Shown here piece after piece: positions 46,710 through 58,434 of a stretch of 64,000 bases of DNA. Position numbers and translations under genes: made by a program. Origin of the DNA: Rehmannia glutinosa. Lineage: Eukaryota > Streptophyta > Magnoliopsida > Lamiales > Orobanchaceae. A model generated the notes under the pieces. It had not been told where the DNA came from and did not search any database. It saw only the letters and a program-made list of their open reading frames with translations. Each line of letters begins with the position of its first letter. Position 1 is the first letter of the stretch. The stretch spans positions 15,232,441-15,296,440 of the forward strand of contig CM071925.1 of the NCBI GenBank assembly GCA_016081115.2. Reading direction: 5' to 3'.

Positions 46710-48253
46710 TGTTAGGAAATTTATTGTTTAGATTTTGATGAATGCCATGTAAAACTTAGAATAGGAAGTTGGCACCCCAATTCTTGTTGTAAAATGCATT
46801 GTAATAAATAGAGCTGGCCAAGCTGAGTTAAGTCAGCTACGCCCTAACATGCAAGAAGACAATCAAGACTAGAAGGAAGACTCATTGAGACAATTTGAGT
46901 ATGGCAAAGAAGAGTAGACGGGAACTCCATGAAGAAGCGGTGAGATGCGGCTCGGTGGAGTATCGATCAAGTCAACTCGAGAAAAGCCAAGTCTCAAGTT
47001 GAAGTGAGAAGAGTCGTCCAATAATTGGAAGTCGACTCTAAGTCACCCGGGAAAGCAAAAAATGCATCAAGTCGAGATAATCAGAAAAAGATCCGTTGTA
47101 CGTAAATCAAGAGAATTACTTAAACAAGTAATATCTCCATATCACCTTTCTCGAGTGCTCATCCCGAAGCGTGCAAAAGGAATGAACCAATGGGAAGCAC
47201 TACACCGTGTCGAACTCAAAAGGTGAAAGAACAATTCATACGAGGAAATGGCAATTCCAAGAAGCGCAACAAGACAAGCCAACGATTGCAAGTGACTTTC
47301 AAAAATAAGCCTATCTCTTCAACGGGCAAATTTTTGAAAGATCACTATAAAAGGCCGAGGAGTTCATTTGAGAAAAAAAGGTTGGACCAAGTGATTAAGA
47401 GACAAGAACCAAAAACGCCCAAGCATTTATTAGAAAATCAAATATTCTCAATCCTCAAGCCTACACTACGAAGAACATCAATCCAACACTCACCGTGAAG
47501 GAAAGATAACTTCAATCGGTTGAAGAGGAAAATCTTGAAAAATCAAGGGGTCTACATTCCACGAAGGATTGTAGGAAGGTTCGGGTCGAACCAAGTCTTG
47601 AGCTTTTGGAGGGCTTCGTGATCAAATCCAAGAGCTTGAGCAAGTGAGTTTGTAGTAGCAAAGCGCCTGTGAAGAAGCCGAGTCGCACGAGAAGCCGGTG
47701 AGTGACCAAGGCGTCTCCGTGATCGAGTCCCAAAGGATCAAGTTTGTGTGATCAAGACTTTGTATACGGGCATTACCACTTTGTATACCGATCAATACCT
47801 AGTGGATACCTCCGGGAGTTGGAGAAGAGAGGAGTAGAAGAATTACCCCATCTTGAACCTCTATAAAAATTTTATTGTGTCATTTACATTTCAAAGACTT
47901 TAATTTCTCGCATCTTAATTGCATATATTTGCCGATAAATTTGCTATCCACTTGATAATTTCTAAGTACTAAACCAAGCACTAAATCCTTGCTTAATCAA
48001 ACTTAAGGGTGTTAAGTCTTCCGAAAACAAACCACGATTGAGTTAATTTAGACTTAATGTGAGTTATTCCATCAACGGCTCGGTTGAGTGCATTTGAGAG
48101 ACTAACTCTCTTGATTAACTAAATTGGTTGTCCACCAAGGACACAGTTTGTGTAAAGTATCAACTCGAATATTTAAAAGGACTAAATCGAAAATTTGGTA
48201 AGGTTTATTCAACCCCCTTCTAAACCTTACACTTACACCCCTTGGGACCTACA
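46710..48253 (+). repeat. 3' LTR of element B
   Basis: Same TG..CA ends as the 5' LTR, with the TATA box at 47346-47352. It is 37 bases shorter, mainly through small deletions in GC-rich stretches around 46920-47060, 47150-47170 and 47650-47780. Confidence 0.93.
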
Positions 48254-48258
48254 GGAAC
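48254..48258. repeat. Target-site duplication of element B, right copy
   Basis: GGAAC, matching 26412-26416. Confidence 0.95.
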
Positions 48259-49195
48259 TAAACATTTCTTTGACAAAACTAATGTGCCTAGTAGCTACAG
48301 AGTTAATCCACTACTATTTTGGGTTTGAACCTATCAAATTCACCTTAGAGATCACTACAGCCAGATTCATATTTGACACTTCTTGAGAAAGGTTTTCAAC
48401 CATGTTAGCCTCTCTGTTTCTTTTTGGCTTCTTGCAGTATAAAGCCTTGTGACCCTTGCCGCCACAATTATAGCAATTCTTTCAAATTTATTTTTGGAAA
48501 TGCCTTTTGGGTCCCAACTTAACCCCTTTTCCCGTAGGCCCACATTTTTTCTTGCTTTTGGAACTTTGCACATATTCAACAACATTAGCTTTTGTCATTT
48601 GAGGATTGAATGACTTCTTTTCATATTTTTTGTTGTTTTCTTCAATACGAAGTCTAACAACAAGTTCTTCAATATTCATTTCTTTTCGCTTATGTTTAAA
48701 TAGTTATTAAAGTCTCTCATAGCTAGTGGCAATTTTTTAATGGTTCCAGCCACTTGGAAAGTTCCACTTAGAACCATTCACTCAGTATGAATATCATATA
48801 TTATAGCTTGAATTTCTTACACCTGACTGATGACAATTTTTAGTCCAGCATTTTATAATCCAAGAAACGGCCAATAATAAATGTTTTCGCACTTGCATCC
48901 TCGGTCTATACTTATGGTCCAAAGACTGCCATAATTATTTAGCAGTTTTCTTCGAGTTGTACACATTGTACAGTGAATCTAAAAGACCATTCATGACATA
49001 ACTTCTACACAAGAAATCAGCATGTGTCCAAACATCCAAAACATTAACCGATTGTGCATTAGTCTCATCCTCACTAAGCTGTGGAGGATCTTCAGTCAAG
49101 CACTTTGCCAAGTTCAAGTTGGTCAAGTAGAAAAATATTTTCTGCTGCCACCGCTTAAAATTTAAGCCGTTAAACTTTTCCAGTTTTATTTATTT
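48259..49195 (-). pseudogene. Copia element A, gag and protease start
   Basis: Reading leftwards from 49195: FKRWQQKIFFYLTNLNLAKC, HADFLCRSYVMNGLLDSLYN (frame 48935-49126), then the gag C-terminal part MNIEELVVRLRIEEN (48488-48679), a zinc knuckle CYNCGGKGHKALYC (about 48435-48480), and the protease as WINSVATRH where intact relatives have W-[IV]-D-[ST]-G. The start of gag and the 5' LTR are missing; element E begins at 49196. Direct continuation of 26411 across element B is shown by the uninterrupted plus-strand copy at 18640-18670. Confidence 0.88.
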
Positions 49196-49830
49196 TTTTA
49201 ATTAAGTACCCCGACAAACATTGCCTCACTACTTTAGGATTGTTAAATAATTTTTGTGCTTTTTGTGAAAGAATAGATTGGGATATCTCGTTGAATAGAA
49301 ATTAGCGAACTTATGTGGTTTTGACGTTTGAGTTTTTGAGTAGTTTAGAATTGGTTACTAGAAAGAGGATTTGATGGGAGTGAGGTTTAAAATGGTGAAT
49401 GAGCCGAGGGAGCTTACAATAGATGAATTGAATGTGATATATCAAACGCCGGCCTACGGGGTGGAAGAACATGAGGAGTTTGGTATTCTTGAATTTTGGA
49501 GAGAGATAATAGGGCTTAGAATTTATACACTAGGTACCTCAAAAGCTTCAAGTATTAGAAATCCTATTTTCCGATATGTGCAGCGCACATTAGCAGAAAT
49601 AGTGTTTGCTAGATAGGATAGTAAGGGAGTGATTCGTACAAATGAGATGTTTATCTTATGGTGTATGGCTTCGGGAACTAAGGTGGAACCCAATGCTGGG
49701 GCATTCATCGATCGACAGTTTGATAAGGTAAAAAATCAGCAAAAAATGGGGATACATATTGTCACGAACACTTTAATGTCGATTTTAGCATTTAGGAGAA
49801 TGCAGGAAGTTGTAGAAAAAATGATTTAAC
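49196..49830 (+). pseudogene. Athila-like ORF1/gag region of gypsy element E
   Basis: ERIDWDISLN, TFEFLSSLELVTRK, VRFKMVNEPRELTIDELN (49380-49434), GLRIYTLGTSKASSIRNP and RYVQRTLAEIVFAR, then GVIRTNEMFILWCMASG and GAFIDRQF (49629-49829). These blocks are the conserved core of a plant protein family found in ORF1 of Athila/Tat gypsy elements. In-frame stops (49301, 49614, 49827) break it. Only the C-terminal half of the region is present because the element is truncated at the junction with A. Confidence 0.75.
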
Positions 49831-51710
49831 TATCCTGTCTGCCATGAAGATGATTCAGTTAGATGGGCAAACTTATTGGCTTTTACGTGTGGATTGGACT
49901 AAAATTAAACTCCCAATCCGGATGCTACCTCAATTTGCGAAAAGGGTAATTATCTTATGAGGGGAGGACAAGCTGTAGTTGTACAAGAAGTTGCAAACGG
50001 GAATGAGCCACAAGTTGAGATGGATAGGCCAGAATCCTCTACGCAAGGAGGTGGTGAATGGGGGATTTGAGCAAAAGGATTGAGCAGTAGAAGTCCATGT
50101 GGGCTCTTTATTGGACGATACATAGCAATTGTCTGCTATGGATTATGAGTACCATACCAAGTATTTGCAGAAATTTGGTGTAATCACCCAACAACAACAA
50201 CAACAGATGTACAAAATGATTTCTCGTATAGATTGGTGGCATATCCAGCAATGCCATTATCCTCCATCCAACACAGCGATCCAAGTACTTGTCACACATT
50301 CTTCTTTCTTTTGATAACTTCCTTATGTGTTCTGGACAAAACATGATTTAAGTTTAGGGGGGATCGTCAAGAATGCACAATATAGTACTATTGCATGTTT
50401 GTATTGCATTTAGGATTGTATGTAAATTCATATAAAAATTTCACATTTTTTTTGTTTTTTAGTAGGCACATTAATTGTTTTAGCATGTTTATTGTTTTTG
50501 TGTGAGTTAGATTTAGAGAAACGGAATTATAAATGCCTCGTATGTTTTACTGTGAATACTTAATTTCATGAAAAGAAATACTTGGTGAATATGTGATAAA
50601 TTTTTGAAAATGTGTATTTTGCTTGTTTGATTGATTGAGAAAGTTGGGTATTTGAACATGATGCGAAAAACAAGTCTATGAGCTTTTGTGCCTTTAACTA
50701 TTTTTATCATATGCGATCTTATCTTTTTGATGAGTATGTCATTCATGTTGTTAGAACTCTAGAACTTGCATTGGTATCTTTATCAAAACCACATGCGTGT
50801 GAAATTTTTAAAAATGATTTAATGTCATTTTTGTTGAAGTCTATTTTAGCCTAAAAAGTCTACCTATGAACTCATGATTCCCTATTTAGCCAATTTTACT
50901 CTTAGTCATGTTTATTGTTAGCCACATTTTGAGCTGTAAACTTGACATATCCTTATCCCAAAACATGAGCTTATAAAGATGTTTATATTTGAGGGAGATG
51001 TGGTTCCAACGTTGAAAAATGTTGGCAAATGAGGGATGAGCAGTGAATAGGTGAATTATGAAGCCTTAGATAAAATGAAAAGAACAAGAAAATATCGAAC
51101 AAGTGGAAAAAATTGGAAATTGAGAAAAATTGAGTTTAAGGCAAAGAAAAAAGGGCAATGGTCGAAGCATAAAAAGAAGGAAATGGTGGAATAAGAAGTA
51201 TGAGTTGAAAACTAAAACAATAAAAGAATGCTTCTTTAGATGAATTGGATTTGTGAATTGAAAGTTGTACTTAAATTTTATTTGTTCAAGTTCGAGTCAC
51301 TTAATCCATATTTTTCCTACCCTAACCAAAGAGCTTACATTACAACCAAACAAAAAGTCCTTTTTGATTCTCAAATTGTGCACACTTAAGTGGTAGAGAT
51401 GTTAGACCATTTGCAAGCATATGATAATTCTACTTCATCGAATTAACTTGAGAGTATACACTTCCTATTTACTTTGAGAGCTGAGTGATACCCATTATCT
51501 TATGAGTCGCAATGTCAAATAACCCGAACATGTATTGATTTGCTAAATTTGCAATGGATACTTTTTGAGAATGAATTACATGTTTGCTAAAGTATGAATT
51601 TGATTGAGATTGTGTATTTATAGTGTTTTATGTTGTGTAATTTAACCCATTGCATGTGGTTTTTTCTTAGTTTACTCGAGGACGAGCAATTATTTAAGTT
51701 TATGGGGATT
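49831..51710 (+). other. 3' internal region of gypsy element E, noncoding
   Basis: A short Q-rich coding remnant (TQQQQQMYKMISRIDW, near 50185-50235) ends the ORF1 part. After TTTAGGGGGG (50352) the sequence is noncoding and matches 60270-61708 in order: GTCAAGAATGC, CATGATTCCCTA, GAGGGAGATGTGG, ATTGTGCACAC, and finally CTCGAGGACGAGCAA just before the LTR. No protease, reverse transcriptase or integrase is present, so pol is missing from this copy. Confidence 0.65.
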
Positions 51711-53173
51711 TGATAAGTGTAAAATATACGTACATTTAGGGGCTTATTTGGACCTATATTTGATACATTTGTAAGAATATTTAGTGTGTTTTGGTTGGTT
51801 TCCTTTGTAGGTTTGATACTACGTATTCTTGTATATTTTTACAGGAAATAGAGCTTCATAGAAAAATATATTAGTAAGACGACCTAGACAAGAATATCGA
51901 ATGCCAAGATATGATCAAATGCACGAAGAAAATGACGAAGAACAAAACACATGGTCTGTCTGTGTATTATTACACGACCATGTGAAGTGTCCCCGTGTCA
52001 TTTTACATGTGACTTGTTTGAGTGAAGAGTTTCAGAGACAAAGTACATGACCCACCCGTGTAAAAGTACATGATCGTGTGAAGTGATTCATTCAAAAATA
52101 GAGAGCAAAACAGAATACATGATCTGACCGTGTAAAAATACACGGTTGTGTATTATGTCAGCAGGCTGATTTGTTTTCTAATTTCGTTGGGACTCCACTA
52201 GGGATCTCTCAAAGCATCTATAAAAGGAAGACCAAGCCCTAAAGTTGGATATACAATTACAAACGATTTTTAGAGAGAAAAACACACAAACAACATAAGA
52301 CCTCTTCCAACTACGAAGGAACAAGGGTTCAAGATTGTGAAGAATGATCCATCTACACAAGAAGGGTTCCACCATTATAGTTTAGAGCTATTGTTTTGTA
52401 CTTAACTCCATAACGAACTATTTGTTTTCAGATTTGTCTATGAATTTGCAATCAAATATGTTAGGCTAAATTTCTAGATCCTAGGTTATGATCAAAACTG
52501 TGGATTCATGTTAATTCTAATTTGATTGTTTCTTCTTAATTGGTTTCTTGTGTTCTATTTATGAATTCATATGTTTATTCTTGTAGATTATCTGGCCAAT
52601 AATTTGCATGTCTTATTTGTTAGTTCAAAATTCGGGATATGAGATCTAACTATTGATAAACAAATTCATAAAATAAATGGGTATTGAGTCGGGAGACCTA
52701 TAAACGTCTTTGGGATTTTTACTTTAAATCTAAATACTTTTGGGAGTTGATACTGCTTGTTGATTTGAGATACCTGCAATTCTTATTAATCAATGATTTG
52801 TTTGCACTCAGGAGAGAGAATAAACTACTTAGGAATTGAACCCATAGATACTTAGAAACTAGTTTTGATGAAATATAAATTGGAATTAATATTGATGAAA
52901 CATGTTAATGTTATGTTCACAGGATTGCATTTCATAATTGTTTGAAATCTTGTGAAGTTTGAGGTTTTATAATACTTAGATATTTTAGTTGATAATTTTA
53001 GGATTAGTTTAGATAATACTTTTTGGTTATTGATTGCTTCAATAAAATGGAAGTACGATGTTTACTGTACTTTATGTATATTGTATTCAATCCTTGAGGA
53101 ATACGACCTTGCTCGCTACTACCTGCTAGCTACACTGTATACCTGTGGTTTAGTGAAAGCATTTTCACAATCA
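51711..53173 (+). mobile_element. Gypsy LTR of the E family
   Basis: Starts TGATAAGTGTAAAATAT after the tract TTTATGGGGATT and ends TTCACAATCA. U3 has several near-palindromes of TACACG..CGTGTA type (51945-52145), and TATAAAA lies at 52219. The end is defined by the flank ACAGT at 53174-53178, which pairs as an inverted, one-mismatch copy with AATGT at 54197-54201. Confidence 0.8.
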
Positions 53174-53679
53174 ACAGTCCAAAATCACGAGTATATCTAA
53201 AATACCTTAGTATTCTCACTATACCTTTCCAATGGTCATGCCTTGGTTACCCATGTATCTGAAAAATTTACTCACTGTATAAGCAATATCTGATCTTGTA
53301 CAACTAATTAAGTACATCAAACTTCCTATGACCTGTGAGTATTCTACTTGAGACACAATCTCACATCTATTCTTCGATATATGTTTGCTTGTGTCTATTG
53401 GAGTTCTAGCTAATGACTTGTCATCCTTACTAAATTTCTTTAGAATCTTATCCACATATTGTGACTAATCAAGTACAAGTCCAATTGAAGTTCTAGAGAT
53501 CTTTATTCCGAGGATCACATAAGCTAAACTCATATCTTTCATGTCAAACATCAAGTTCAATATATCTTTTGTGTATTTAACTATCTTATCATTACTTCCA
53601 ATGATAAGTCTGTCATCTACATAAAGACATCATTGTCATTTCCAGTTTCTTTAACATAGACACATTTATCACACAGTCA
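53174..53679 (-). pseudogene. Element A', reverse transcriptase piece in inverted orientation
   Basis: On the minus strand: CDKCVYVKETGN (53640-53679), a broken YVDD region, then MDKILKKFSKDDKSLARTPI and GSLMYLISCTRSDIAY (53219-53455), continuing as HWKGIVRILRYFRYTRDFG to 53174. The next residues expected, YYTRYPIV, are found on the opposite strand at 54200, so this piece has been flipped relative to its own RNase H. Confidence 0.88.
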
Positions 53680-53699
53680 GAGTGATGGCTCCTCATCTT

Positions 53700-54196
53700 C
53701 GACTGAGATCCCTGGTAGAGTCCCGATGAAATTAGAAAACAAATCAGTTTGTAGACATAATACATGACTGTATAGTTTTACACGGTCAGGTCGTGTATTC
53801 TGTTTTGCTCTAATCACTTCACACGACCGTGTACTTTTACACGGGTGGATCGTGTGCTTTATCTCTAAAATTCTTCTCTCAAACAAGTTGCACGGGCGTG
53901 TAAAATAACATGGGGACACTTCACACGGCCATGTAATAATATATGGGCAGACCGTGTGTTTTGTTCTTCGTTGTTTTCTTCTTGTATTTTATCGTCTCTT
54001 GGAATTCGATATTCTTTTTTGGGTTGTCTTACTAATATCTTTTCCTATAAAGCTCTGTTTCCTGTAAAAATATACAAGAATACGCAGTATCACGCCCAAC
54101 AAAGGAAACCAACCAAAACACACTAAATCTTCATGCAAATGTATCAAATATATATCTAAATAAGCCCATAAATGCAAGTATATTTTACACTTATCA
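53700..54196 (-). mobile_element. Gypsy E-family LTR fragment, minus strand
   Basis: The reverse complement begins TGATAAGTGTAAAATATAC and follows the LTR at 51711 for about 490 bases, including the TACACG-type palindromes (53765-53965). It then breaks off shortly before the position of the TATA box. The LTR start is intact at 54196; the rest of the LTR is missing. Confidence 0.82.
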
Positions 54197-54720
54197 AATG
54201 TACTATACAAGATATCCCATTGTCATTAAAGGATACAATGATGGTAATTCGATATCTGATACTAAAGACTCTAAGTCTACAAGTGAATTTATTTTCACTC
54301 GAAGAGGTGCAACAATATCATGGAAATCTTCTAAACATGCAGTTATAACAAGATCCACAATGGAGTCTGAGTTTATTAATTGCTCTAGGCTAGTGTGGCG
54401 AAGAAGTTGAATGGTTGTGAAACTTCTTAGAATATATTATAAGATGGCCAAAACTTGTGCCAGCAATTTGTATACATTGTGATAGTCATCTACAATTGGT
54501 AGGGCACAGAGCAATATGTACAATGGTTAGTCTAGACACATACATCTTAGACACAATACCATTAGACAACTACTCTCAACTTGTGTTATCGCTATTGACT
54601 ATGTGAAGTCAAAGGATATCTTAGCGGATCCATTAACTAAAGGGTTGAATCGAGAGTTAGTTGTGAAATTATCAAGATGAATGGGACTTAAGCCTCTAAA
54701 AAATGAGTCGATACAATAGA
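54197..54720 (+). pseudogene. Element A', RNase H and pol end
   Basis: YYTRYPIVIKGYND, then TKDSKSTSEFIF and TISWKSSKHAVITRSTMESEF (54198-54410). In shifted frames follow a CIHCDS block (54468), DTIPLDN-like sequence, a DYVKSKDI.ADPLTKGLNREL block (54595-54660) and the pol terminus. It is the direct continuation of the A' piece at 53174-53679 once that is flipped. Family identity with A rests on the shared sequence of the reverse transcriptase segments. Confidence 0.88.
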
Positions 54721-55154
54721 AATCCAACCTAGTTGACTAGATATCCCAAGATCTAGGTTCAAAGGGACAACCTAGTTGTAAAAAGACTCTAGGATCACTG
54801 TGGGGGAGTTATCCCTATCCATTCTTTAACAGTGATGCCCGTGGAGAAAAAGGATAAGCAATTGACTTTTCATGATTCTTGTGCATCGGTAAGTCGAGTT
54901 GGATAGTGTGGGCTATTCCTAAATGAGAATCATCTATGTGAAAGAGAAGTGGGGCTGCTTCGAAGAGGGAAGTGTGGGAGACTCAATTCTTAGAACCTCT
55001 TGCAGAACCAGGCGTATGTTAGAATTTATCATCGTTTACACAAAAGGCAGAACAGTTCAAGGATATCACGTCTACTGATCAACTAGTAAAGTAAATATAC
55101 TTTTAAAAGGTATGTTCAAAGGGTAACACCTAAATATCCTATGTAAGGTTCAAC
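54721..55154 (+). other. 3' noncoding region of element A'
   Basis: No coding motif. It contains GTGGGGGAG (54800) and GTGGGGCTG (54949) purine-rich patches and leads to a probable LTR start at 55155. A clear polypurine tract next to the LTR is not seen. Confidence 0.55.
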
Positions 55155-55615
55155 TGTTGGAATTTATCACCAAATCTTTGTATCTTCGTAGTTTTTCTTC
55201 ATGTGGATGATTGTTGGAAAAATTTTGAAGAAAATTATTTTTGACCTTTTCAATAGTAAAGGACAAATTTACTTTTGACATTTTCAATAGTAAAGAGCAA
55301 ATATTTTTGTGGTGAAATGTCATATTTATGCCTATAAATATGACTTATTTCTCACATTTGAAAAATACACAAAAACTCACAAAACTCTTGTAATTTAATT
55401 TTGGTGATAATTTTCTGGCATAATTTTCAGTTTGCCGGAATAGGTAATCCAGTTTTCTCGTCTTATTTTGGGAAATAGACGTCCAGAATAGGGGACAAAT
55501 GTGTTTTAAGGATAGTGTATTAAACACACAATTTGAGCTAATGTTTATTTTGTTTACTTTGCAAAATTTACCAATTCGGATTTTTCGATTCATATAAATC
55601 GTACTAGCAGTAACA
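55155..55615 (+). repeat. Probable 3' LTR of element A'
   Basis: TGTTGGAATTTATCACC at the start and GCAGTAACA at the end give TG..CA termini over 461 bases, a normal size for TNT1-type copia LTRs. CCTATAAATATG (55331) is a plausible TATA box followed by a stretch that could be the RNA start. The partner LTR is not in the window. Confidence 0.55.
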
Positions 55616-58159
55616 TACTATTTTTTTCCTACACTAATTACCAATAAATCACCAATAACTTTAAATTTACTGGCAATATTATTATAGGTAGTTATTAACA
55701 ATTTTAGATTTTGTTGATAAATATTTACCTACAACGATTTTACCTACACTTTATTTTACTACTTACATATTTTTTATGTACGTAAGTTGGTTTTTTCTTG
55801 TGGTGGGACATCAGGGGCGGAACCAGGATCCGACATTGAGGGGGGGCAATAGTTGGAAGATCAAAAATTTATTTGACATTATGATAAATTCAAGATATAT
55901 TATGTATTTGCATCCAATACATATCAAATTGAGCATTCCAAAAATACATAGTTACAATCCAAAATTAACAAAATTTTCCTTTTTATAAAAAAGTTTTTTT
56001 CTTTTTGGCAAATAGAATTATACCCAAAATTTATTTTTTTTGGGGGGGTGGTGAAATAGAATTATACCCAAAATTTATCCATAAAATGAAAAAAAAATAA
56101 AATATTGGGTAAGTCGTCCGGTTATTTAAGGAACCCATGTGTGGTGTTATCAAGTGCACTACCAAATACACTTTAACCTTGTGGGTTGGACATAACGGTC
56201 TTGACTTAAGGGCGAGGTGTGAGTTAGTAGGGTGATTTTGGAGAGAGAATGTCTCGTGTGATTGTAAAAATGTTTCACATAGTGGAATTTCTTTCGGTGG
56301 GCCCGTGGTTTTTCTCCGGTTTTGGAGTTTTAAAAAAGTTAAGTTAAAAAAGTCTTTGAGTATGCTCGGGTTTTATTTTGATCGTTTGATTTGACTATTT
56401 GGTGTGTAATTTTTCGTACATTATCTATGAGAGATGATCCTCTATTTCATTTGGTGTTTCATCTTCTATTTTAATTTTTCGATGAGAAAATGTATGTATT
56501 TCAATTGCTTGTCACATGTATATATAATGACATCATGATTGTACATATGACATTTATATAGTTCATATGGTGGGGAGTATATGATGAAATATTAAATGGA
56601 ATAGAATATATCAAGTTTGTTGGTTTTGTGTCAAAAAAAAAAGAAGTGGGTTTTGTCCCACATTGCTTTAGATTGATTATTAAATGCAAGGAGATATTGA
56701 CATTGTGATTATATGGTTGACAATATTAGTAATGCTTTGTTAGCTCACGGTTTTGGAGTTTCACGTAAATTCTTGTGTTGTGGATTTTGTTATTTCTCGG
56801 CTATTTCCCGCATGTTATTTATTTTCGTGCGAGTTAAAGACATGTAACATGCTATAATATCTTGGGTTTAAAAGAGACAAAGATAAAAATGGTGAGTAAA
56901 GAGCGGTAACATGCTATAATATCTTGGGTTTAAAAGAGGAGAGAAAGTTTAATACTGATAAAGTGGTGGCATATGGCAATGGCTAATATTTATATATATT
57001 CCATCCCCGTTTTGCTATATTCTATAAACGAGGAAAAGATTTGGGATTTATGTGAAAAAATAATAAAATATTAATACCCCGTTTTGTCTTTAGCAAATTA
57101 TTTTTTCTATTGCAAAAAACAAATGGTCCTACCGAGTTATTCTATGGTGATTATTAGATGCACTACAGTTAATCCAATACGACATTAGATCATTGAAATG
57201 AATGGTTTACATCAAGTCCGAAGACTTAATTAAATTGTTGTCGTTATTGATATAAGAGGATACAATAGACTTTTCCATATCAGATATAAGAGTTTTGATG
57301 GCAATCTCTTTAATTGAGTTTAATTTTTGTAGGATTCAAAGAGTTGAACCATATTTGGCCGATTTATGTGTAGAGGTCCTGAACTCCTGATAAATTTATG
57401 GGATTGAAGGATGAACAAGATTTTGATCATTATGCTTTTAATAGCTAAATCTTGAAGCTTAAAAAAAAGGGCCGAATCTTGAGAGTTTTGTTAAAGTAAT
57501 CTCTATATTCTGATTTCTTGATTCCTTGTTCTTATCAAATAGATAAATAAAAAAGGAAGTTGGATTATAAAATGCTAGCTTTCATCTAAACTAGGATACC
57601 ATTTGGTTAGATTTGGGTTTGGATGGAAGGATTTGGATTTGAAGAGTAGATTATGGTGGAATGATTTCACATGACTCCATATAAGATGGATTTGAAATCC
57701 ACCATACTCACTCAAAAAATAGCTTGAATATGAACTTAAGGATTTGAATTTATTGTAAATTGAGTTCATACAAACAACTTCAATGGATTTACTGTTATGG
57801 AGTTGAAATCTTTAGCTCAGATTCATCAATTCAAATGAAGTCTTCATGTATTTAATTAGGGATCTATCTCATAAAGTTTGTACATAAATAAATAGCACAC
57901 AAATATTCATAAGTCTCTTCTATCTGTGGATTTTCATAGAAAATATGAAATTATTCAAAGGGTGTCGACGAGCAACAGGTTCCCACTAAGAAATAAATCA
58001 AATCTTTAATGACATGATTGATGTATGGGAATGGATTGGGTATTCATTTGTTCATTCTCATTGAATGCTTGGTATGTTTAATGATGGGAATATCCATTCT
58101 CATGTGAATCTCTATTCCCGAAAGTAAAAGTAAGGAATAGACATTTATTCTCTCCCTCA
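55616..58159. other. Mixed remnants of unclassified repeats
   Basis: No gene. CAGGGGCGGAACCAGGATCC at 55812 is like the end of common plant hAT-type MITEs, but no matching right end was found. 56150-56330 and 56748-56830 look like two halves of one copia LTR; they are separated by 417 bases and share a 14-base direct repeat, CGGTTTTGGAGTTT (56317-56330 and 56748-56761). A 33-base unit is repeated at 56844-56876 and 56906-56938. The rest is AT-rich and unremarkable. Confidence 0.4.
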
Positions 58160-58375
58160 TGTTACTCTAAATGGCTACAAAAATATCGAGGGGGATGAAT
58201 AGATTTTTCCGATTTTTCGATTTGTGCCCTCTTTTTTAATTATGAAGATGATGAAGAAATAGAAGTGGAGAAAATAAATCAACACACAATGATTTATAGA
58301 GCTTCAACCCACCTAGGGCCTACGCGCTCTACCACTCGGTATGTCCGAGTGAATTTCGAAAAAGAAAAAGTTTAT

Positions 58376-58396
58376 TAATTGAAACCAAAACAATTA
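58376..58396 (-). ncRNA. Poly(A) hairpin of the broken C/D-family LTR
   Basis: On the minus strand, stem TAATTG/CAATTA around a loop containing TTGGT, directly followed by AATAAA (58371-58376). It is the third sequence version of the hairpin seen in C and D. Confidence 0.55.
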
Positions 58397-58434
58397 CAAT
58401 CTTTACCTTGAAAAGTGCAAAACTCTTTTACAAC

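Larger units (their letters stand above)
26417..48253 (+). mobile_element. Complete copia element B (SIRE-like), with C nested inside
   Basis: A full-length LTR retrotransposon: LTRs at both ends starting TGTTAGGAA and ending CCTACA, primer-binding site at 28000, polypurine tract at 46696, and a GGAAC target-site duplication. Internal order is gag, protease, integrase, reverse transcriptase, RNase H, then about 5 kb of extra sequence. This matches the Ty1/copia order, and the extra 3' region points to the SIRE/Maximus-type lineage. Gag is split by element C (29665-37449). All coding parts contain frameshifts or stops. The host site is inside copia element A (minus strand); sequence of A resumes directly at 48254. 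Confidence 0.93.

Noticed and set aside
55812..56140. Possible hAT-type MITE starting CAGGGGCGG
   Set aside because: Only one end is recognisable. No inverted right end or 8-base duplication was found, so it is not listed as an element.
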